From: Mytilus galloprovincialis
Lineage: Eukaryota > Mollusca > Bivalvia > Mytilida > Mytilidae
DNA length: 64,000 nt
Reading direction: 5' to 3'
NCBI RefSeq assembly: GCF_965363235.1
Contig: NC_134851.1
Span: 50,100,833 to 50,164,832, forward strand
Made by a program: the position numbers and the translations under genes. Positions 21,055-64,000 of the stretch are shown piece after piece. The notes under the pieces are model-generated. The model was given only the letters and a program-made list of their open reading frames with translations. It had not been told where the DNA came from and did no database searches. Numbering within the stretch: position 1 is the first letter of the stretch; each line of letters opens with the position of its first letter.

Positions 21055-21670
21055 TGACTGCATCAATATTTCAAAAACTTGGGGTGATCTCATGTACTCC
21101 GTAAGGGTAAGCAGATCCTGCTCCACATGTGGCACCCATCGTATTGCTCAAGTTATTATTACAAACCCGGTAAAAAGTCTTATTCTGTATAGGTCACATT
21201 CGTGAAAAGGGAACGGGCTTGTAGTTACGACATAAGGAACATATCCGATATTATCTGTGAAACGGATGTTACCTTAGCTGGATTTGGCAAAACTTTTAGG
21301 AATTTTGGTCCTCAATGCTTTTCAACTTCGTACTTTATTTGGCCTTTTTAACTTTTTAGGATTCGAACGTCACTGATGAGTCTTTTGTAGATGAAACGTG
21401 CGTCTGGCGTATATACAAAATTTAGTCCTGGTATCTATGATGAGTTTATTCATAACGGTCAAACAACTCATGATGGCGTCCGTAAAATTTACGGAGGGAT
21501 GATTTCAACCTCACCATTTGGAACTCTTGGTTTAATAGGTTGTGAACAGCAACCCTCTAATAAGGAAATCATGATATGAAATACAAACCCGGGAATATCT
21601 TATCAATTGGGAGATATATACTCTGTATGCAGGCGCTGCTAGAATGTTGCTTCACAAAAATGAGAAGTTC
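21055..21670 (-). mobile_element. Penelope-like element 3' fragment, copy 1
   Basis: Aligns by eye with the 3' part of the element at 25290-25700: GGGGTGATCTCA, GTAAGCAGATCCTGCTCCAC, ATGTGGCACCC, TTGTAGTTACGACATAAGGA, then CGTCCGTAAAATTTACG and CACCATTTGGAACTCTTGG, which is the reverse complement of the C-terminal part of the reverse transcriptase frame. Relative to the other copy it carries an extra block of about 180 bp (21282-21462) with a hammerhead motif. The coding part is truncated and broken. Confidence 0.8.
21367..21410 (+). ncRNA. Hammerhead ribozyme motif (type I, minimal)
   Basis: All core elements are present in order: stem I ACGTCA (21367-21372), CTGATGA (21373-21379), stem II GTC/GAT (21380-21382 and 21390-21392, G-U, U-A, C-G) closing a loop TTTTGTA, GAAA (21393-21396), a very short stem III (A-U, C-G) with loop GTGC, cleavage triplet GTC (21402-21404), and stem I return TGGCGT (21405-21410), which pairs at six positions with the 5' strand (one G-U). 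Predicted cleavage is after C21404. Short stem III hammerheads of this form are known from Penelope-like elements and from bivalve retrozymes (recalled). Activity in vivo may need dimeric transcripts. Confidence 0.8.
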
Positions 21671-22528
21671 ATAATGGATTTTATGTTAACATTTTAATGA
21701 CATTAATATTTTTGTACTGTTTTAGGATTATTTCCTTTCCGGTGGTATTACCTTAGCATTTCCACGGCCTCTGTTTTCTCGTAGTAGCTTTACCGCATGT
21801 TCGCCTCTATAGTCAGCATATTTGAGTTAGAGAAAAGACTACTTGTATTCGTAAAAGGCGACGAGACTTAAAGTCTCTCGATCTCTGGAAGTAGCACACA
21901 AATTAAACTTCAAAAGAAATAGTTAGAAGGGAAAATGTTGAGACAATGCAGTATATGAGTTAAAGAAGTTGATAACGAATATTATAAAAAAAAAATACCA
22001 AACCCAAGGTAAATTCAAAATGGGGAAGTTCATAAAAAAAAACCAGACATATAGTTTGTACCGAATTTAGGAAAACCTCTTTAAATTTTCACTGGTACAT
22101 AAATATTTGATTATTTATTCGGTTCACCTGGGATCATTAACGGTTTTACTATTTGTCTTTTTTATTGGTCGGTTTTTTTTCATTTTGTCATTACGTTTGA
22201 TTTTTTTTTTTTAACTTTTTGAGTTTGAACATGTTGAATGTCACTATGTATGTACAAAGCAATATATACAACACACAAACTAATTTACAGCAAGGGAGCA
22301 ACCATTAAACTTCAATGGGAAATGTTGTTTTTTGTCCGAGTTTTTTTGTTTTTCGACGTTATCAATCAATTTTTTTTTAAAGAATTTTATTCTATTATTT
22401 ATGGGGATTGAAAATAAAAAAAAATCATGCATCTGCAGATGTCATGAAATGGAAGTTCTTTCAATATAAGTTCCAAGTGGGGGAAATGTTAATACTATTT
22501 CAATGGAGTATTAATGGTTATTTGTTAG
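21671..22528. other. Non-genic, A/T homopolymer-rich
   Basis: Several T8-T10 tracts and no frame with a domain. No repeat hallmark that I can name. Confidence 0.35.
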
Positions 22529-22640
22529 TAATGCAATCTAATTGAAATATTATTCTCTGATTACGTTATAGGCCTACTACATAAGAGCTCGTATGTAGTA
22601 TAACGTAATCAGAGATCAATATTTTAATTAGATTGTTAGT
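22529..22640. repeat. Fold-back element
   Basis: Arms of about 45 nt (GTAATGCAATCTAATTGAAA ... CTCTGATTACGTTATA and TATAACGTAATCAGAG ... AATTAGATTGTTAGTAAT) face each other across about 25 nt. It could form one long hairpin. It sits at the 5' edge of the broken LINE. Confidence 0.75.
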
Positions 22641-22971
22641 AATTACTAGGACTTTTTTATATATATATATTACTATGCAAATCCTTACTCATAAAGTCGA
22701 TACACAGCTATATGAGAGTCTTATTGCATCAGAAATATCAGACAGCAAAACAACAATAGAGACAATAGAAGATGTAACAAAAGCATTCAAGAATCTCAAT
22801 CAAATTATTGTTAAATCTACTAAAGCTGCAGCACCAGCAATCAAAATGGGGGGAAAAAGACCTTAGCTACAAGTAATGAATGATGCCATAAAAGAAGCCA
22901 TAAAAAAAGAAACTTGCTTTTCATGACTGGAAGTTAAATGGACGTCCAAAAGAATCTGATAGTATATAAAT

Positions 22972-23344
22972 AGAAGGCAACAGTAGTACACCGCTGTTCA
23001 AACTCATAAATCCATGGACAAAAAAACAAAATTGGGGTAACAAACTAAAACTGAGGGAAACGCATTAAATATAAGAGGAGAACAACGACACAACACTACA
23101 ATGTAACACACACAGAAACGGACCAAGCAACAGACAAAATCCCACGAGAATAACAAATATAACATCAAAACCAAATACATGAAATTTGGGACAGACAAGT
23201 ACCGGGACACGTCTTATCGCAATGTGAATTTACACTCAAAAATAAGAGAAAACAAACGACGCAACGTTAAAATGTAACATATACAGAAACGAACTATAAT
23301 ATAACAATGGCCATATTCCTGACTTGGTACAGGACATTTTTAAA
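22972..23344. repeat. SINE-like repeat inserted in the LINE
   Basis: A full-looking member of the GGCAACAGTAGTA.ACCGCTG family: GGGTAACAAACTAAAACTGA, GGGAAACGCATTAAATATAA, CAAAATCCCACGAGAATAAC, GACACGTCTTATCGCAATG, and an end CCATATTCCTGACTTGGTAC. Partial copies lie at 20635 and about 45664. It splits the LINE between a GRPKESDS-like stretch and KKKLTTHIL. Exact borders are uncertain by some tens of bases. Confidence 0.7.
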
Positions 23345-25141
23345 GAAAAGATCTCGAAAAAGAAAAAACTAACAACGCACATTCTACGTAAAGAATGCAG
23401 ATTAGAAGTAGCTAAACGTAGAATAAATGAACGTCAAAAACTGATTAATGCCAGAACATCAGACAGAAACATGTTTTATAACATTATAAAAAGTCAAAGA
23501 GGAAAATTATCTAGATTTATAGATCAATTACATGTACATGATGCAGATGATAATACCTATCACAACGATAATATCATCGAAGGCTGGCGTTCAAACTTTC
23601 ATAAACTTGCAAAAAAGGAACAAAATCAAAATTATGACACTCAATATCTAGATCTTATTGAAAAAGAAGCTAAAATTATCATTGACATATGTAAAGATCG
23701 TTTCAAGCATAACCATATTACAGAAGAAGAGATTTCAAAAGCAATATCATGTCTAAACAGGAATAAAGCTGCCGACTTCTTTGGTGTAAACGCTGAAAAT
23801 ATCATACATGGTGGTAAACAGTTGCAACAATATTTACAACTACTTATCAACAGATCTTTTGAACTAGGCTGTATATCTGATATACTGAAAATTTGTACGC
23901 TATTTCCTGTATTGAAGAATAAGGGTGATGCAAGATATGCAAAAAAACTATAGAGTAATAACAGTCACACCTATATACTCCAAAATAATTGAAAAGATAA
24001 TTAAATTACGGGAAAACCCTATCATCCTGGAGAAACAAAATCCATTACAAAGAGGATTTACTGAGAACACCACCCCTCTACTATGTGAATTAATTATTGA
24101 AGAGTTTGAGCGTGAAAGTAAAGATCTCAAACTACCAACATACATAGCTTTACTTGATGGTAAATCGGCATTTGATGTGGTCGTACATTCAAATCTTATA
24201 AGGAGATTATATCAAACAGGAATCTCGGATCAATCCATAATATTGATAGATAGCCTCTACAAAAATGCAACATCTTGTATAAAATGGAGAAATAAAACTT
24301 CAGCAGTCTTTGAAATAGAACAGGGTGTACGCCAAGGCGGTACCATTAGTGCTGATCTGTACAAGTTGTATGTAAACCCTCTACTAAACCTTGTATGTGA
24401 CACAGGAATAGGTGGACACATAGGCAATATTAGCTGCTGTGCTCCAACATGTGCTGATGATGTTGCTGTCATAGCAAACAATCCAATAGAACTTCAGACG
24501 CTAGTACATATTGCTGTCAATTTTAGTAGGAGAGAGGGATACACTCTACAACCAACAAAAAGTGTAATATTACCTGTAAACACCTCATCCAGATCGATTG
24601 AAATAGAGGACAATTTTTGGCATATAAACAATAACCTTATGCCAGTGGTAGACCACTCCTCACATATTGGTATACAAAAGTGTCAGAAAAACTCGGCAAA
24701 ATTAACTGTTGATGAAAACATAAAGAAGGCAAGAGGATCATTATACAGCCTAATGGGCGCAGGATTACATGGGAGGAATGGATTAGATCCTGAAACAGCT
24801 ATAACTCTTTTATATACATATGTTACGCCTATATTAACCTATGGTTTGGAAATACTACTTCCGACAGGCAGCATTTTTATACAATCCACCAATTTCACAA
24901 GAAAATTATTAAACAAATACTCTCATTATCTCAACAAACAGCTGACCCTGCTATAATATACATACTAAGTGGAATGCTACCAATTGAAGCTGAAATCCAC
25001 CTTAAAGCTTTAACACTTTTTGGAAATATCACCAGAGCTAACAAAACATCAGTTGAATGGAGATTAGCAGGAGGACAGTTGCAATTTAAAACACATACAA
25101 GTAAAAGCTGGTTCATAGAAATAAAGAAAATATGCCTAAAA

Positions 25142-26321
25142 GAGGGACGAAAGATACCAAAGGGACAGTCAAACTCATAAATCTAAAACAAACTGACAAC
25201 GCCATGGCTAAAACTTAAAAGGACAAACAAACAACAGCACACACGACACAACATAGAAAACTAAAGATTAAACAACACGAACCCCACCAAAAAAATCTAG
25301 GGGTGATCTCAGGTGCTCCGGAAGGGTAAGCAGATCCTACTCCACATGTGGCACCCGTCGTGTTGCTTATGTGATAACAAATCCGGTAAATAGTCTAATT
25401 CGGTAGGTCACATTCATGAAAGGGAAGGGGATTGTAGTTACGACGTAAGGAACATATCCGATATCATTTGTGAAACGGTTATTCTATAACGGTCAACCAA
25501 CTCGTGATGGCGTCCGTAAAATTTACGAAGGGATGATTTCAACTTCACCATTTGGAACTCTTGGTTTAATAGCTTCCTTGTGAGCAGCAACCCTCTCAAG
25601 AAAATCATGATAGGAAATGCAAGCACGGGAATATCGTATCAGTTGGGAGATATATACCCCGTTTGCAGGTGCTGCTGGAATGTTGCTACTTAGAAATGGA
25701 AAGTTCACAATTGGAAAGCTGAAATCATCTCTTTTGTCGTAAAGTTTTGTTTTCAACCGACCCTCCATGTCAATTTCTAGATGTAAAAGATATGAGGCCG
25801 ACTTAACTGTATCTGTAGTATCCTTTATCTCTAGCTCGATTGGATAGATGCGTTCCACATAGTCACCAAATTTTGAATTATTTAGTGAAAGAACATCATC
25901 TATGTAGCGAAAAGTAGAGTTAAAGGATATTGCTAACTTCTTATCTTTCTTCTTAAGAAGTTCCTGCATGAAGTCAGCCTCATAATAATAAAGAAACAAG
26001 TCGGCAAGTAGAGGGGCACAGTTTGTTCCCATTGGAATGCCGACAGTCTGTTGAAAAACACGTCCTCCGAACGTAACAAATATGTTGTCAATCAAGAAAT
26101 CCAGCATCTTGATAATATCAGTTTCAGAGATTTTTTTGTTCGAATCAGAGTAGGATTTATCCCTCCCTAAGACAAGATACTTGTATCTACGTTGGCCATT
26201 CTTTTTTACGAAGCAAAGCAATACCAACTCTTTCAATTTGTCTTTTAGTTTGGAATGTGGAATACTAGTGTAAAGAGTAGAAAAGTCAAATGTGTTAATA
26301 CTGTTACACGATGAAAGAGAG
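25142..26321 (-). mobile_element. Penelope-like element, 5'-truncated, nested in the LINE
   Basis: Read on the minus strand the insert starts inside the reverse transcriptase (DFSTLYTSIPHSKL region) and ends in a long non-coding tail that contains GGGGTGATCTCAGGTGCTCC and CACGAACCCCACC. TAAAA flanks both sides (25137-25141 and 26322-26326). Removing it joins KKICLK to YDLPDCQNIL of the host LINE in frame, which fixes the borders. It is missing the first part of the RT and any GIY-YIG endonuclease. Confidence 0.85.
25438..26321 (-). pseudogene. Penelope-like reverse transcriptase, truncated and frameshifted
   Basis: Penelope-type RT signs: GIPMGTNCAPLLADLFLYYY, FRYIDDVLSLNN (the catalytic YIDD), NFPFLSSNIPAAPANGVYIS and QLIRYSRAC. 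The main frame covers 25523-26236 and is open upstream to the truncation. Near 25590-25610 it shifts; the continuation RGLLLTRKLLNQ...LKSSLRKFYGRHHELVDRY lies in the frame 25438-25626. No GIY-YIG domain follows. Confidence 0.88.
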
Positions 26322-27206
26322 TAAAATATGATCTGCCAGACTGTCAGAATATCCTAACATACCCTCTTGAAAAATTCCAATGGAAAAATTTGATTACAAG
26401 GAAAATTTATACTTACTGGAGAGAAAAGATAAATGAAAATTCTGAGGGTTATTCAAGCTTGCAACACATCGCATGTGCCTATAAGATCAAAACAATCCAT
26501 CCAATCCTTACAACAAGCACTTCAAACTGCAGGGACATCAACAGAATGTCTATTAGAACAAAAGTTGCAACAGGAAATTACATACTGCAATCAAATAGAG
26601 CTAAATTCAACAAATATGAGGTATCAGCCACCTGCAAAATTTGTGATAAAGAAGACGAAACGATTGAAAATTTTCTTATCTCTTGTCATCTTGAACCGAA
26701 CAGAGAAAAGCTTTTAAAAGTGATACGTGAGCGATGTCTTAGATTGGCAGAACTATTTAACGTTAACATAATATTAGTTTGGATATAAACTTAATCCATG
26801 TGATAATTAACCCATACTATCTTGTGAAATTCTGTGCTTGCACTCAAACTAGTGATTTATGTAGCTTTATTAGCTTGCATGTTGAACTGTTCAACCTACT
26901 TGTAGAACACTTGTATATAACCTGCATATGCTAAGGTACAAGCTCCTAAACACTGGACAGAAAAACTTAAGAAAGTCAAATTTAGATAAGTAGTAGTTGT
27001 GTGTGGACTGTAAGTTATTATTAATTAAAAGCAAATATATTCTAAATTCCGTGAATAAGTCTTGTTATGTGATATTGGTGAAGGAATATATTGACATACT
27101 TTTATTGTGTACAGAGTCAGACTGTATTATAATTCTATTGGTGATTGGATTTATTACTTCGGCGTACTGAAGGTGTGCCTATATTGGCAAAATATATAAA
27201 GATACA

Positions 27207-27876
27207 GAATACTCATAGTATATTATAATATAAATACATTTATAAGCTGTATTTAGAGTCGGCAAGGTATACAAACAGAGACAACATATATATATATGTT
27301 CTAATGAGCTTTTAACCGACACCAAGGATTTGTATATACAAATCTTACTATACAAATCCTTACCGACACTGAGGTTGTAACTGTGGTTATAATAACTGTG
27401 ACTATTATACTAACTTAATTGTATATTATGTCTCATGTCATAAGTCAAGTTCTTTTTTAACTTTGAGAAGAGAAATATATAAATGATCATATATCTCGGT
27501 GTCTCCGAGTGTACTGAGGCTGCTTTGAAGACATCAGTGACTGTATACACAAAATCTTTGAGAAATTACAACTTTTTCTATCATCTCTCAGATTTGTCTT
27601 ATATCGGTCTTAATTAACTTGAATTTCTTATCTCTAGTACTGTGTTTACTTTGTTGTATATATAGAAAGCATTAAAAAACTGAAGATTTGAAATTCCCGC
27701 TAAAAAATGTTTCCCCATCTGGTACCCCATATATAAAAATCTCGCTTCGGCGATTAAACTATCAAATCGTCGAACAATTAAAAAAAAGGATAAAACTTTG
27801 TTTCTTTTTAAAAATAAACATGAAAAATTATTTTCACACTATGAATTATTTCACAATAAAAACAATTTAAATCCAT
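27207..27876. other. Intergenic between the LINE and the DNAH7 promoter
   Basis: A small hairpin AAGGATTTGTATA...TATACAAATCCTT (27324-27361) between two CCGACAC copies is the only structure seen. No gene. Confidence 0.4.
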
Positions 27877-27889
27877 ATTACCTAGCAAC
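27877..27889. promoter_or_regulatory. Candidate RFX X-box upstream of DNAH7
   Basis: The reverse complement reads GTTGCTAGGTAAT, differing at two positions from the strong RFX site GTTGCTAGGCAAC. It lies 406 bp upstream of the DNAH7 start codon. RFX factors drive axonemal dynein genes in animals (established), so the position fits; a 13-bp match could still be chance. Confidence 0.45.
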
Positions 27890-28294
27890 GTGAAAGCATA
27901 ACCGCCATCTTGTCACGCACTGCTCAATTGGATAAAATCAAAACATTTTTTATTTTCTCTTGATCCAGTGCAATAACTGTTGAGATATACCCATGAAATA
28001 GAAATTTGGAATGGCAGACATTCAGGAGGTAATTTTATTAGTAATTTACATTGAAAGCAAGCTTTATAAAGGGGAGTCAGATTGGATTTATATAAGTTGC
28101 TGGTCACTGCAGGGTTTATTTTGACAACGTTCCAACTTCAGAAGTTAAACGCAGTTTTGTGTAAGACTCCTGATTGGATATTAAGATAACACTGATTTAA
28201 AATTTACTTAGAAAAATATATCAGATCACTTTTAGATAGGATTCATGCAACTTGTAACAGTAACACTGACAGTTACAGCTAGGGACCAAGCAAC

Positions 28295-64000
<35,706 letters not shown>

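Larger units (their letters stand above)
22650..26788 (+). pseudogene. LINE reverse transcriptase, frameshifted and interrupted
   Basis: Frame pieces: 22633-22866; 23324-23953; 23925-24956; then a third frame from about 24890 to 25141; and 26327-26788. RT signs: motif A LLDGKSAFD, EQGVRQGGTIS, and CADD in place of YADD at about 24450-24461. A seven-A run at 23941-23947 carries one base too many for the frame (the next frame continues ..YAKNYRVITVTP). A second shift near 24890 moves the frame into LSQQTADPAIIYILSGMLP. The last piece holds CKIC-x(n)-FLISCH, the zinc-knuckle end. It cannot make a full protein. Confidence 0.85.
22650..27206 (+). mobile_element. Second LINE, degraded, with two nested insertions
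   Basis: A non-LTR element in plus orientation whose pieces can be followed in order: pre-RT linker (about 22650-22970), a SINE-like insertion, reverse transcriptase (23345-25141), a Penelope-like insertion (25142-26321 plus duplication) and the C-terminal cysteine/histidine region (26327-26788). The likely 3' UTR continues to about 27206, where a CGGCGTACTGAAGG...AAAATATATAAAG end is seen. At least two frameshifts are present. Confidence 0.8.

Overview
The window is A+T-rich, intron-rich animal nuclear DNA, most probably from a marine mussel (Mytilidae, Mytilus-like). This rests on a secreted coiled-coil/C1q gene of the kind expanded in bivalves, a ciliary dynein heavy chain gene with many GT-AG introns, and a dense set of dispersed repeats that I recognise from mussel genomes. 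Species is inference.

Layout: (1) 1799-3745 (+) is an apparently intronless gene for a DUF229 sulfatase-fold-like type II membrane protein. (2) 4.24-7.53 kb (-) is a non-LTR retrotransposon with an intact 844-codon reverse transcriptase frame but no recognisable endonuclease. (3) 8.0-9.4 kb holds dispersed repeats and a MITE with long inverted ends. (4) 10085-14093 (-) is a two-exon C1q-domain gene: the C1q exon and the signal-peptide/coiled-coil exon join in phase across a 2.8 kb intron filled with degenerate repeats. (5) 16.1-21.0 kb is a satellite array (about 45 bp monomer) with a 1,037 bp higher-order duplication, a perfect 62-nt palindromic inversion point and nested transposons with exact target-site duplications. 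(6) 21.05-21.67 kb is a Penelope-like element fragment carrying a complete hammerhead ribozyme motif. (7) 22.6-27.2 kb is a broken second LINE, interrupted by a SINE-like repeat and by a 5'-truncated Penelope-like element.

(8) From 28295 to the right edge runs one large gene (+), an inner-arm axonemal dynein heavy chain of DNAH7 type. I could place 43 exons; every junction keeps the reading frame. They encode 2,578 residues from the start codon through the tail, linker, AAA1-AAA4 and the first residues of the stalk; the rest lies beyond the window. A candidate RFX X-box sits about 400 bp upstream of its start codon. The introns hold MITEs, fold-back elements, minisatellites and SINE-like copies.

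No operon logic applies. The host genes look unrelated: DUF229 protein (membrane/secretory), C1qDC (secreted recognition) and DNAH7 (cilia). The most notable non-genic content is the hammerhead unit inside a Penelope-like sequence and the three-level nested insertion at 16.1-17.1 kb. Repeat family names are given only where sequence hallmarks support them; other families are described by structure.
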